From contig DUVI01000042.1 in assembly GCA_012841065.1 (NCBI GenBank), positions 23,898 to 87,897 on the forward strand: a stretch of 64,000 nt of DNA, written 5' to 3'. Below are positions 50,984-59,381 of this stretch, in pieces; the stretch's first letter is position 1; each line of letters starts with the position of its first letter. This DNA is from Bacillota bacterium. Its GTDB lineage: Bacteria; Bacillota; Sulfobacillia; Fermentithermobacillales; Fermentithermobacillaceae. The position numbers and the translations under genes were made by a program. Under the pieces are notes generated by a model, which made no database searches, had not been told where the DNA came from, and saw only the letters and a list, made by a program, of their open reading frames with translations.

Positions 50984-51778
50984 TCATCCCTCCTCTTGGA
51001 AGTCAGCCGGACGCTTCTCCAGAAACGCCTTCATGCCTTCTTTTTGGTCGGGATGGGCAAAACATGCTGAAAACAGATCTGCCTCAACTTCCATACCGTT
51101 ATCCCTGCCGGTTATAGTGGCGTAAATCACCTTCTTGACCTGGACTACTGCAAAGGGAGAATTCTTCATCACAGCCTTGGCGTAGTTCAGTGCTTCTTCC
51201 AGTGCCTTGCCTTCATCAACCACTTTATGCACAAGCCCAATTCTGAAAGCTTCCTCTGCTTTGATCATCCGTCCTGTCAGGATCAGGTCGAGTGCATTGG
51301 CCATACCCACAAGCCGCGCAAGCCTTTGAGTGCCGCCAAAACCGGGTATTATCCCAAGCCCGACCTCAGGCTGGCCAAACCTGGCATTGCTTGCAGCGAT
51401 GCGGACGTCGCAGGCCATGGCAAGCTCGTTGCCTCCCCCAAGGGCATACCCGTTTACCGCAGCGATCGTAACTGCAGGGAACGTTTCCAGTTTCGAGAAA
51501 ATCCTCTGGCTAAACCGGGAAAACTCCAGCGCTTCATCAGGGTTCATATCAGCCATCTCGACTATATCTGCCCCTGCTACGAAAGCCCTGGCACCTTCGC
51601 CTGTGATGATAAGCGGCTTCTTGGGCCCATCAGCCGTAAGAGCATCCAACACCGTCTCAAGCTCGGTCAGGACCGCTTTGTTAAGCGCATTAAGGGCCTC
51701 CTGACGCGCAACTGAGATAACCGTAGCAGAATCCTCCCGGGATACTGCCAATGTCTGCAGCCGACCGAATCTCTCCAT
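50984..51778 (-). CDS. crt: Enoyl-CoA hydratase/isomerase (crotonase)
   Basis: 264 aa from ATG 51778 (GGGAGGGG upstream; open to 51805). Crotonase fold with oxyanion segment GEGARAFVAGADI, catalytic Glu in GGGNELAMACDVRIA and the second Glu in FGQPEVGLGIIPGFGGTQRLARL. Both catalytic glutamates are present, so hydratase activity is expected (3-hydroxyacyl-CoA to enoyl-CoA). With hbd at 9875 it supplies two steps of butyrate-type metabolism, though the genes are far apart. C-terminal DQKEGMKAFLEKRPADFQ is typical. Confidence 0.92.
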   Translation of the reverse strand: MERFGRLQTLAVSREDSATVISVARQEALNALNKAVLTELETVLDALTADGPKKPLIITGEGARAFVAGADIVEMADMNPDEALEFSRFSQRIFSKLETFPAVTIAAVNGYALGGGNELAMACDVRIAASNARFGQPEVGLGIIPGFGGTQRLARLVGMANALDLILTGRMIKAEEAFRIGLVHKVVDEGKALEEALNYAKAVMKNSPFAVVQVKKVIYATITGRDNGMEVEADLFSACFAHPDQKEGMKAFLEKRPADFQEEG

Positions 51779-51838
51779 AGGTTTCCCCTCCCTACAGAAG
51801 CTCAACTAAGTTTGCCTACCGAATCCGCACCGGGGCCG

Positions 51839-52399
51839 CTATTTGCTGGGCGTTTTGCCCACCTGGTCTCCCAGCGCAAAATACAGGCCTTTGAAGTATG
51901 CCAAGGGGTTCATTTTTTCAGGATCTACATCGCCACGCACCAAGACTTCAGGCGCAACATGCACGCACAATACTTCCGCCAGAAACAAATCGTGGCTTCC
52001 CAAGGCAATCCTGTTCCTGATCTTGCACTCTATGTTTACCGGAAACTCAGCAATGATCGGCGCCCTGACGTTGTCTGCCCTGGCAGGAGTCAGCCCTGCA
52101 CCTTTGAACTTTTCCTCGGTCCTGCCGGATACTGTTCCGCAGTAATTCAAGATATCTACATGATCCGCTGTCGGAAGGTTTACAACGAAATCCCCGTACC
52201 TCTGCAATAGTCCAAAGGAATACCTGGTTGGCCTTACGCCAATGGCAATCATCGGCGGCTCTGAAGCTACGGTCCCGACCCATGCCAGGGTTATTGCGTT
52301 CATCTCGCCCATGTAGTCACCGCACGTGACCAGAACCACCGGCGTAGGATACAATGCAGTTGATGCGGGATAAAGCCGTTTCTCAATTTGCTTTGCCAA
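51839..52399 (-). CDS. Flavin reductase-like FMN-binding protein
   Basis: 186 aa split-barrel flavoprotein. Segments LYPTPVVLVTCGDYMGEMNAITLAWVGTVASEPPMIAIGVRPTRYS and FVVNLPTADHVDILNYCGTVSGR are typical of flavin reductase/HpaC-like or flavoredoxin proteins. It binds FMN and moves electrons between NAD(P)H or ferredoxin and partners. TTG 52399 is the start, with GGGGGC upstream. It lies 60 bases before crt on the same strand; whether they act together is unclear. Confidence 0.85.
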   Translation of the reverse strand: MAKQIEKRLYPASTALYPTPVVLVTCGDYMGEMNAITLAWVGTVASEPPMIAIGVRPTRYSFGLLQRYGDFVVNLPTADHVDILNYCGTVSGRTEEKFKGAGLTPARADNVRAPIIAEFPVNIECKIRNRIALGSHDLFLAEVLCVHVAPEVLVRGDVDPEKMNPLAYFKGLYFALGDQVGKTPSK

Positions 52400-52499
52400 G
52401 GTAACTTAAGCCCCCTTCGTGTATCATCTGCCGGCAAAGGCTCAATACACTCAACCAGTCTCCTGATTACTATTTCCTTAGAAAGGATTATTAATCAAG

Positions 52500-53720
52500 T
52501 TAAGGCAAGCGGGCTCCAAACCAGCCATATGTGCCTCCTTCTTTCATTTTCTCAACAGCTGCGTCGGAGACTGCTTTAGCAGCGGCAATGTAAATGTCGC
52601 TTCCGCAGGCGGATTTTTTCCCTTGCTCAACCGGTTCCTTGTTTTCCATGAAATGCCCTAGGAGGTTTTGGGCGATGGTGACAAGGAAATGGGTGTTGAT
52701 GTTGTTCTTGGCTACCAGTCCCTTGGCCAGCTCTTTTGCACCGGTTCCACCGTGCTGAGCAAAGGGGGCGTAGTATCCTGCTTCCTTGATAATCTCCCGC
52801 TGGACTGTTTCCAGACGTTGAGTGTCCGGTTCATGCCTGCGATCAAGGGGTGCTGCATGCTCCATGCCAATGGGGTACGAAATGCCTCTGGCACCCGTAT
52901 ACTTTATGTATCCTGCAATTTGCCTGGCAAACGCATGCAGCTCCTCGTCCTGGAGGCTGACATACTCTTCGCTGCTCCCTGCCTGCCCTGTCGAGCCGTA
53001 CTCTGCCTCAAGCACGGCGTCGAACCCACGCTCTTTAACCAGGTCACAAACGTGACGTGTCACAGCGTAGTTGAGTACCGGCGGCATTTCTTCCGTGTCT
53101 ATCATGGCCCACGCAGGGTTGAGTTCCTCTAAACATACCATAAAGCCGGCTACAGCATTAGCATATGCGGCTGAACTCAGGTATTCCACCCAAGCCTCAA
53201 ACTCGTCCTTGCCGGGAGCAGGCACGCCATAAGCAGAAGAGAATTCCAGGGCTTTCTCAAGCATGGAGACTGCTGATTCCCTATTTACAACATAGGGACT
53301 GGCTTCTTCATAGCAGGCGTCATCTGCACTTGTCTTGCCCACATCAGGGATTGCAAAATGGTCCAGCGCGATAGCTACAAAGGGTGCATTGTATGTATCG
53401 ATGTATGACCCGGTGATAGCCAGACCCATTTTGGCTCCTTGGCGGAGTGCCTCAAGATACGGTACCTCGCTACCTGCAGCTATACCCCGCCCTGCCCTGG
53501 CCAAAGCGTTACCGCTGAATTGGATTATGATGGGCGACCCGCCTTCCTGGGCAGCTGCACTGACAAATCCGGCAATCTCGAGCCCAAAAGGGAAGTTTGC
53601 ATTAGCAGCCAAAATGGTTCTTCGTTCTTCCATTGGCTTTAGCGCCAGGTCAGGCCCGAAAGGATTGTAGGCCTCAAACATGTCGTACAATTGGGTTCCG
53701 TTAACCAGTGACTTTTTCAT
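52500..53720 (-). CDS. Divergent class II fructose-bisphosphate aldolase family protein
   Basis: 406 aa, much longer than the usual ~285-310. Class II aldolase landmarks appear in order: AANANFPFGLEIAGFVSAAAQEGGSPIIIQFS, VAIALDHF (normally LHLDHG), VLEAEYGSTGQAG (normally EAELG-x-GG), ISYPIGMEHA and PFAQHGGTGA (normally LHGGSG). Three His and an Asp are in suitable places for a zinc site. An insertion of ~60 residues follows ALDHF. The family link is fair, but the substrate is unlikely to be simple FBP. ATG 53720 follows AAAGGACAGG. No sugar operon surrounds it. Confidence 0.7.
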   Translation of the reverse strand: MKKSLVNGTQLYDMFEAYNPFGPDLALKPMEERRTILAANANFPFGLEIAGFVSAAAQEGGSPIIIQFSGNALARAGRGIAAGSEVPYLEALRQGAKMGLAITGSYIDTYNAPFVAIALDHFAIPDVGKTSADDACYEEASPYVVNRESAVSMLEKALEFSSAYGVPAPGKDEFEAWVEYLSSAAYANAVAGFMVCLEELNPAWAMIDTEEMPPVLNYAVTRHVCDLVKERGFDAVLEAEYGSTGQAGSSEEYVSLQDEELHAFARQIAGYIKYTGARGISYPIGMEHAAPLDRRHEPDTQRLETVQREIIKEAGYYAPFAQHGGTGAKELAKGLVAKNNINTHFLVTIAQNLLGHFMENKEPVEQGKKSACGSDIYIAAAKAVSDAAVEKMKEGGTYGWFGARLP

Positions 53721-53798
53721 CGCGATACTGCACCTGTCCTTTCATAGGCATACGGATTTGCCGTAAGTCTAATCTTCCCATGATTGTGTATCCGGTAC

Positions 53799-54725
53799 TC
53801 AGTCTTGGCTGCCGGCCAAGAAAGGTATTGCAGCCGGCACCAGTTCCACGCTTAACGGGTATGTGGCGTTCACTATATCCCCGTCAATGTGACAAGGATA
53901 GTGTCCAGGCGCATCAATCGTAGCCTTGCGGCCTTTGCCGATAAATACCCCCCGCTTGCCCACATGGGTGCCCCTGAAAACACTCAAGAGCAGGCCAATC
54001 AGCCGCAATCTTGACGTATCAAACAGATACCCCAAGTGAAGATTGCGGTCGTCTGAGACGGCACCTGGAATGATCCCCAGTCCCCCGCCAAGGTTTTCAG
54101 AGTTCATGACAGCACATAGCCATGCCTGTTCAACGTGCCTTTCATCTCCGTCAAGGGAGATTTTCATGTGAGTAGGCCGGAACGCGAGAAACCCCCTTAA
54201 GACTTCCAAAGCATAGCTCCTGCTGCCAAACCTCTTGGACTTGAGTTCAGACACCCGTTTGACCACATACGCGTCAAAGCCAACGCCCACAGAGTTCACA
54301 GCGTAACGTGTACGATTGGCTGCATCCTTGACCAACATCACGTCGAACTGTTTGACCTTAGGCCGGGCAAGGGCCTGGACCGCTTCGGACAAATCGGAAA
54401 ACAGCCGGTTGCCGGTGATAAAATCATTCCCGGTTCCGGCCGGGATGGCACCGATTGGAATTGGCCTTTCGTGTCCGGCGGCGAGAACTCCGTTCACCAC
54501 CTCCCCGAGTGTGCCATCACCTCCCATAGCTACTATAGCCCTGTAATCACAGCCTGCCAGTTCACTGGCTAAGCTTACTGCATGCCCGGGCTTTTCGGTA
54601 GTGATGAGGTCATATTCAATACCGCAGTCTTTCAGCAAACCTTCGACTTGAGGCAGAACTGCCTGAGCTCTACCATGCCCTGCGACAGGGTTGACTATAA
54701 TACATATCTTTAGCGACGGATCCAA
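53799..54725 (-). CDS. Diacylglycerol/lipid kinase (DagK/YegS family)
   Basis: 308 aa from TTG 54725, preferred because AAGGAAGGGAG lies upstream and the protein then starts just before KICIIVNPVAGHGRAQ; the frame is open to 54782. GGDGTLGEVVNGVL is the ATP-binding signature of the DAGK catalytic domain, with IPAGTGNDFITG after it; the C-terminal beta-sandwich ends in HIDGDIVNATYPLSVELVPAAIPF. It phosphorylates diacylglycerol or related lipids at the membrane face. Between the aldolase-like gene and the glycosylase gene on the same strand. Confidence 0.9.
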   Translation of the reverse strand: MDPSLKICIIVNPVAGHGRAQAVLPQVEGLLKDCGIEYDLITTEKPGHAVSLASELAGCDYRAIVAMGGDGTLGEVVNGVLAAGHERPIPIGAIPAGTGNDFITGNRLFSDLSEAVQALARPKVKQFDVMLVKDAANRTRYAVNSVGVGFDAYVVKRVSELKSKRFGSRSYALEVLRGFLAFRPTHMKISLDGDERHVEQAWLCAVMNSENLGGGLGIIPGAVSDDRNLHLGYLFDTSRLRLIGLLLSVFRGTHVGKRGVFIGKGRKATIDAPGHYPCHIDGDIVNATYPLSVELVPAAIPFLAGSQD

Positions 54726-54877
54726 TGTTGCTCCCTTCCTTCCAAGATAGTCCCCTGACAAGCTGCGTTCCAAGGCCGTCAAACAGCTAAGGTTTGGACC
54801 GGGACAACACCTCCCGCCTATATTCTAACTTAGCCCGAAGCTTTCCTTCAGATCCTGCAAGCCAGGTCCACGGCCGG

Positions 54878-55837
54878 TCAGACCCGGCCCTTCAAAACGT
54901 TCCTGGAGTAATGGAACAGTATCTGCTGTGCATATCCTGCATACGGGCCAAAACGCTTGCATCCTTCGTCCCTTGCCTGCTTTGGGGTAATATGCGCCCT
55001 GCCCAAATAAAACGCTGACATGCACCGGGCAATCCATACGTCTACAGGGAACACGTCCAGGCGGTGATACCCGAAAAGCAACACACAATCGGCAACCTTG
55101 GGTCCCACTCCCTTGATTGTCAACAGCTGCTGTCTGGCTTCACCCGTGGGCAAGTGCCACAACGCATCAAGATCAACATGCTTGCCGGCGACTTTTGAGG
55201 CAGCGTCGATGATATACGGCGCCCGGTACCCGCACTTGGATTGTTTGACGCATTCAATGCTTGCCTCAAGCAGTGCTTCTGGCGACGGGAAAGAGTATTG
55301 GCCCAACCCTGCAGGAGAACCCAAGGTGTCCGACAGGTACTCAACTGTCTTGCAGATAGCAGGTATGTTTTTGTTGGCGGAAATGATGTATGAAACCAGG
55401 CATTCCCACGGCTCTTGGCGCAGAATTCTGAGGCCGCGGGCATATCTGATAGCCTGGTGCAGCACCGGTTGTTGCCCAGGCAGGGATGTTGAACAAGCCT
55501 CATCTAATAGGAAGCGGTGGATTGCCTCTAAATCGTCGTCAAGGGAAAAATAGTTGGAGATATCTTTCGTCAACCTCTCACGATCTACAGTGCCTGCCTC
55601 GTACAAGACCAGAAGCCGCGAATCACCGCCGGTTGTTACCATAACTCCCGCAGGACCAATCACGCCTTTATACCAGGTCCGGGCACCGGGCCCTGCAACC
55701 TGTTTCCACCTGAACGCTTGGCCGCATTCAAGCGTGGACTGAAGATCAAGAGGTCCTGGCAGCTCTATTTCCGACAGTTCCATATCTGAACCCGATTGCT
55801 GAGGCGCGGCATGCCTGCCCGGTTCCGGTGCACACAT
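54878..55837 (-). CDS. 8-oxoguanine DNA glycosylase (OGG1/AlkA-like HhH-GPD)
   Basis: Up to 319 aa; ATG 55783 (MELSEIELPG) is an alternative start because neither has a strong ribosome site. N-terminal OGG_N-like domain (TLECGQAFRWKQV), then HhH-GPD domain (~115-300): ECLVSYIISANKNIPAI, helix-hairpin-helix LLTIKGVGPKVADCVLLFG with the catalytic Lys, and FPVDVWI with the catalytic Asp. Eukaryotic OGG1 and the Clostridium acetobutylicum enzyme have this Lys/Asp arrangement. It removes 8-oxoguanine from DNA and cuts by beta-elimination. There is no C-terminal Fe-S cluster as in MutY or Nth. Confidence 0.88.
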   Translation of the reverse strand: MCAPEPGRHAAPQQSGSDMELSEIELPGPLDLQSTLECGQAFRWKQVAGPGARTWYKGVIGPAGVMVTTGGDSRLLVLYEAGTVDRERLTKDISNYFSLDDDLEAIHRFLLDEACSTSLPGQQPVLHQAIRYARGLRILRQEPWECLVSYIISANKNIPAICKTVEYLSDTLGSPAGLGQYSFPSPEALLEASIECVKQSKCGYRAPYIIDAASKVAGKHVDLDALWHLPTGEARQQLLTIKGVGPKVADCVLLFGYHRLDVFPVDVWIARCMSAFYLGRAHITPKQARDEGCKRFGPYAGYAQQILFHYSRNVLKGRV

Positions 55838-55846
55838 ATACCGGCG

Positions 55847-56626
55847 TCACCCAAACAAGTTTGTGTTAGCTTCATATATCTTCGCGACCAGCTCAGGTAC
55901 TTCCTCAAGTTTCCCCCTCATGTCCGGCTCGAAGGCTCCTGAGCTGCTATTATCACCTCTGTCTATGCAAAAATCCTCAACCAGTATGGTTTTCATGCCT
56001 AACCGGGATGCTACCATGTCTTCTTGCATGTCGTTTCCGATCATTATACAACGCTTTGGATCCAGCCCGAGAATGTCAACAATTTCCTGGTAGTACTGAA
56101 TATGGGGTTTACAGAAATGCATAACCTCCAAAGTGGGAATGAACTTCCAGGGCAGGTCTTCCACCCCGCACCATCTCATCCTTTCCCTGACTGCACTTTC
56201 AGGGAACAATGCATTGGTGGCCAGCACAATCTCCCATCCCTGCTCCAGGCATTCCCGGACAACCCTCAGGGCCACCTCGGATTCAGGCACCAGACTCCGG
56301 AGTTTTGGGAAGCCTTCGCTGTAGAACTGCTCAAAAATGGACCACAGCCGTTCCCACTTCTCACCCACCCGGCGTTCAAAGGAGAGCCCGAATGCATCTA
56401 TGTTGAGCAACACGGGATCAAGGTTGTTCACCATGTCCCAGGTTGACTTGAACAGAGCATCTTTGAATGCCCCCGGTTCAATGAGATCAGCGAAGTAAGG
56501 CGCAGCCGCTTCAGGGTAATCGTGCATGAAAAACCCGGATTCAACAGGAAGCAGCGTCCCGTCCAAGTCAAACATGAGGACTCTGGTGGGCGTAGTTGCG
56601 CTGTGCTTACTCCTCAATAACCTCAC
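55847..56626 (-). CDS. HAD-superfamily hydrolase
   Basis: 259 aa from GTG 56626 (AAAAGG upstream). The frame can be read back to 56770, but those 48 residues look non-native and a plus-strand promoter lies in them. Motif I RVLMFDLDGTLLP (two Asp), motif II VLATNAL, motif III Lys in CKPHIQYY and motif IV IMIGNDMQEDM are all present. The alpha-helical cap sits between motifs I and II (about residues 35-120). It is probably a cytoplasmic phosphatase for a small phosphorylated molecule; the substrate cannot be named. It ends nine bases before the glycosylase start. Confidence 0.85.
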   Translation of the reverse strand: MRLLRSKHSATTPTRVLMFDLDGTLLPVESGFFMHDYPEAAAPYFADLIEPGAFKDALFKSTWDMVNNLDPVLLNIDAFGLSFERRVGEKWERLWSIFEQFYSEGFPKLRSLVPESEVALRVVRECLEQGWEIVLATNALFPESAVRERMRWCGVEDLPWKFIPTLEVMHFCKPHIQYYQEIVDILGLDPKRCIMIGNDMQEDMVASRLGMKTILVEDFCIDRGDNSSSGAFEPDMRGKLEEVPELVAKIYEANTNLFG

Positions 56627-56710
56627 CTCTGACCTTTTGCTATGAGCCCGGCCATGAGCCCAGGCACAAACCGACTGAAGCCTGAATTCGCTATCCAGAC
56701 TGAAAACTCC

Positions 56711-56739
56711 TCCACACGCAGACAGGGCGAAGGTATAAT
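56711..56739 (+). promoter_or_regulatory. Predicted promoter of the M20 peptidase gene
   Basis: TCCACA (56711-56716) is 17 bases from a perfect TATAAT (56734-56739). The start would be near 56746, giving a leader of about 80 bases. It lies inside the long upstream extension of the HAD frame on the other strand. Confidence 0.6.
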
Positions 56740-56824
56740 GAAACGTGGTAACAGTACCCATCTCAAACACTTAGAACCGCTGGAACCTTACTTAAGGCAT
56801 CTGCATTGACAGGAGGCGAAATCA

Positions 56825-57961
56825 ATGGCCGATCAAAGACGCATACTGGCTCACCTGAAATCCTATCAGGATCAAATGATTGATTTGCTTGAAGGCTTTA
56901 CGAACACGGATTCCCCAAGCACTGACAAGCCTCTCGTGGACACCTTTGCCAATCTTGTAGCTCAACAGTGGAAAGACCTTGGAGCAAAGGTGACAGTTTT
57001 GGAGCAAGACAAGTACGGCAACCATGTGAAAGCTGAATGGGGCTCAGGAGATGAGACCATTTTGATCCTGTGCCACATGGACACTGTGTGGGACGCTGGG
57101 GAAACCCAAAGAAGGCCGTTCCGGGTACAAAACGGCAAAGCATACGGCCCGGGCGTTTATGACATGAAGGCCGGGATTGTGCAAGCTATCTTTGCTGTAA
57201 AGACACTCAAAGACCTTGGGCTTTTGCCTGGTAAGAAAATCGTGGTATTGCACAACTCAGATGAAGAAATAGGCTCGCCCTCCTCCCGCCCCATTATAGA
57301 AGATGAAGCCCGGAAAGCTTCAGCCGTACTTGTGCTCGAACCTACTGCCCTGGGCGGTTCGCTCAAGACCTGGCGCAAAGGAGTAGGCAGTTTCACGGTT
57401 TCCATCAAGGGGCGCGCTTCCCATGCAGGCGCAGATTACGAAAAGGGAGTATCTGCAATAACCGAAGCAGCCCATCAGATACTGCGGTTGCACGGTTTGA
57501 CTGACCTTGACGCAGGCACGACGGTAAATGTGGGTGTTGTAAAGGCAGGAACCAGATCTAACGTGATCGCAGAACAAGCCACCCTTGAAGTTGACCTGCG
57601 GGTGAAGACTCTTGACGCAGCAAATACGGTGATCCCGGAGATCAAGGGCCTCAAACCCGTTCATCCTGAAGTAACCCTTGAGGTCAAGGGTGAACTGAAC
57701 AGGCCCCCAATGGAAAGAACCGAAGGCAACCTGAGACTCTTCAACTTAGCGCAAGAAATCGGCAGAGAAATGGGAATGGAACTCACAGAATCAGGTACCG
57801 GGGGAGGCAGCGACGGCAACTTCACCTCGGCTCTGGGCATTCCCACGCTCGACGGGCTTGGTGCGGTAGGTGACGGTGCCCACGCCTTAACCGAATACGT
57901 TGTACTATCAAGCCTCCCCGAGAGGGCGGCAGTGGTTGCAGGCCTGCTGCTGAGAATCTGA
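56825..57961 (+). CDS. M20 family metallopeptidase (glutamate carboxypeptidase-like)
   Basis: 378 aa. The di-zinc site of the M20 family is complete: LCHMDTVWDAG (His, Asp), GPGVYDMKAG (bridging Asp), NSDEEIGS (Glu-Glu), LEPT (Glu) and the late His in GDGAHA. The lid or dimerisation domain (~180-295) contains GRASHAGADYEKG, as in carboxypeptidase G2. It hydrolyses C-terminal glutamate or related amide bonds of peptides or folates. ATG 56825 follows AGGAGGCG. A terminator at 58067 ends the transcript; no neighbour on the same strand. Confidence 0.9.
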   Translation: MADQRRILAHLKSYQDQMIDLLEGFTNTDSPSTDKPLVDTFANLVAQQWKDLGAKVTVLEQDKYGNHVKAEWGSGDETILILCHMDTVWDAGETQRRPFRVQNGKAYGPGVYDMKAGIVQAIFAVKTLKDLGLLPGKKIVVLHNSDEEIGSPSSRPIIEDEARKASAVLVLEPTALGGSLKTWRKGVGSFTVSIKGRASHAGADYEKGVSAITEAAHQILRLHGLTDLDAGTTVNVGVVKAGTRSNVIAEQATLEVDLRVKTLDAANTVIPEIKGLKPVHPEVTLEVKGELNRPPMERTEGNLRLFNLAQEIGREMGMELTESGTGGGSDGNFTSALGIPTLDGLGAVGDGAHALTEYVVLSSLPERAAVVAGLLLRI

Positions 57962-58066
57962 GTGTTTTGCCCAGATGATTCCCGCTACCTTGGACCTGAC
58001 ACAGGCGGCTTGACATAACCGGGTTGATTTACTAAAGGGCAAAAGAGGACAAAGCAGCAGACAGTT

Positions 58067-58101
58067 AAAGAAGGCCAGAAGATAAGACTCTGGCCTTCTT
58101 T
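58067..58101. terminator. Bidirectional terminator between M20 and ECF S-component genes
   Basis: AAAGAAGGCCAGA (58067-58079) pairs perfectly with TCTGGCCTTCTTT (58089-58101), a 13-bp stem with a 9-base loop, A-rich on one side and T-rich on the other. It can end both convergent transcripts. Confidence 0.85.
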
Positions 58102-58114
58102 AGTTGGTTCTCAT

Positions 58115-58663
58115 CTACATGAGGCTGTTAACCTTCTTGCCGTCCATCCCGTTTGGGAACACTCTCATGATCCGCCACGCAAGTACTGCAATCACCGCAT
58201 CCATGGCGTGGTGAAGCAACGTGCCTCCGGCTACAAGGTAAAACAGCGCCAAAGGCTGTGACTCACCGTAAAGCATTGAATTACCAAACATCAGGAAAGG
58301 TTGCACAATGAGGCCCTCAAGCAGGGCATGGATTGGGCCGGTAATCGCAAGAACCGCCGGATAAGAAACTTGCTTCTTCAAAAGCAGCGCGCCGGTTATC
58401 CCTACAGGTATATGCATGGCCGCCCTTAGCCCGATAAGCGGGCCCAGTTTGACGAAGAAACCGATTGCGGAACCCAAGGCCACAATACCTGACACCCATG
58501 GACCAAACAACATGGAAATCATAAAGGGTACATGGGAAGCAAGAGTAGCTGAAAAAGGCCCGATCACGACTCCCAATACTCCTCCCAAAGCCATGGGGAT
58601 AATGAGTGAAAGCGCCAAGAGCAGAGCACCGATCGTCATGTTCCGCACATCGAGGGTTCTCAA
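58115..58663 (-). CDS. niaX: ECF transporter S component, probable niacin transporter
   Basis: About 182 aa from TTG 58663 (CAGGAG upstream). The frame is open to GTG 58708, but the predicted transcript begins near 58712, leaving no room for a ribosome site. Six hydrophobic helices: LLLALSLIIPMALGGVLG, TLASHVPFMISMLFGPWVSGIVALGSAIGFF, LRAAMHIPVGITGALLL, then IHALLEGLIVQPFLM, LALFYLVAGGTLLHHAMDAVIAVLAWRIM. This is the substrate-binding subunit plan of energy-coupling-factor transporters. A candidate NiaR operator in its promoter and niaR itself 1 kb away support niacin as substrate (inference). No EcfA/T genes are in the window. Confidence 0.75.
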   Translation of the reverse strand: MRTLDVRNMTIGALLLALSLIIPMALGGVLGVVIGPFSATLASHVPFMISMLFGPWVSGIVALGSAIGFFVKLGPLIGLRAAMHIPVGITGALLLKKQVSYPAVLAITGPIHALLEGLIVQPFLMFGNSMLYGESQPLALFYLVAGGTLLHHAMDAVIAVLAWRIMRVFPNGMDGKKVNSLM

Positions 58664-58718
58664 TTGTTTCAACTCCTGTTCAAACTGCTTGCCGTATGTA
58701 CCTGCCACCCGACAATAC

Positions 58719-58747
58719 AGTATATCAGGTGTCTTGTCAGGTGTAAA
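58719..58747 (-). promoter_or_regulatory. Promoter of the ECF S-component gene with NiaR-like operator in the spacer
   Basis: On the minus strand TTTACA (58742-58747) is separated by exactly 17 bases from TATACT (58719-58724). The region 58725-58745 carries the repeat TCAGGTGT twice at 12-base spacing (plus-strand reading), filling the space between -35 and -10. A repressor there would block polymerase. NiaR, encoded at 59666, is the obvious candidate. Confidence 0.6.
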
Positions 58748-58788
58748 TACAATATATCTCTACTGTAACCGGCCTTGGCCAGAATGAC

Positions 58789-58823
58789 AACACCGGCAGA
58801 GAACAACTTCCCCGGCCGGTGTT
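58789..58823 (-). terminator. Weak hairpin after the SleB-like gene
   Basis: AACACCGGC (58789-58797) pairs with GCCGGTGTT (58815-58823). It lies downstream of the leftward SleB-like gene and upstream of the ECF promoter, but has only a short T-rich flank (GTCATT). Confidence 0.5.
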
Positions 58824-58904
58824 ATCATTTATCTCTTAAGGCTCATCATGCCCTGATTACCTACGGCACCGATGCTGGGCCGGTATCCAACGGCATGCAG
58901 CAAA

Positions 58905-59366
58905 CTAGTAGGTAAACAGGTGGTTTCCTATTATCCCCGTAACCGGCTTCGACCAGAGCCACTGATTGGTTACTATGTGGTAGTTGAAGTAGTAAAGCGC
59001 TCCTCCTGTGGGATCCCATCCCGCCAGGGCGTCTTTCGCAGCTCTTATCGATTCCTGGTTCGGGTAAGAATTGAACATCCAATTACCCACGCAGGAGAAT
59101 TGCCACGGCTCGTATATTACGCCTGCAACGGTATCCGGGAACAACGGGCTCCGGACCCTGTTCAGTACCACCGCGCCTACTGCCACTTTACCTACGTACG
59201 GCTCTCCGGCTGCTTCTGCGTAAATCACCCTGGCCAGAAGCATCAGCTCATCCTGAGTGTAACTTGAGTTCCAGGGACTGTATGCAAGCGCCGTTGCCGG
59301 CACTGCCACCACAAAACTCATTGTAATGACCAATGCCAATACTGCATATACACATCTGTTTCTCAT
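58905..59366 (-). CDS. Cell wall hydrolase, SleB/CwlJ family
   Basis: 153 aa. A signal peptide (residues 1-28, ending ATALAYS) precedes a SleB domain: DELMLLARVIYAEAAGEPYVGKVAVGAVVLNRVRSPLFPDTVAGVIYEPWQFSCV, including the catalytic Glu in YAEAAGEP and the later YFNYHIVTNQWLW. It lacks a peptidoglycan-binding domain. Relatives open the spore cortex during germination, but c-di-AMP-riboswitch control points to a vegetative or general wall-remodelling role. ATG 59366 follows AGAGGGGG, which begins a few bases after the riboswitch closing stem. Confidence 0.9.
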   Translation of the reverse strand: MRNRCVYAVLALVITMSFVVAVPATALAYSPWNSSYTQDELMLLARVIYAEAAGEPYVGKVAVGAVVLNRVRSPLFPDTVAGVIYEPWQFSCVGNWMFNSYPNQESIRAAKDALAGWDPTGGALYYFNYHIVTNQWLWSKPVTGIIGNHLFTY

Positions 59367-59381
59367 TCAATTTCCCCCTCT

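Noticed and set aside
56627..56770. 48-residue N-terminal extension of the HAD hydrolase
   Set aside because: No conserved sequence, no ribosome site at 56770, and it covers a good plus-strand promoter for the M20 gene.
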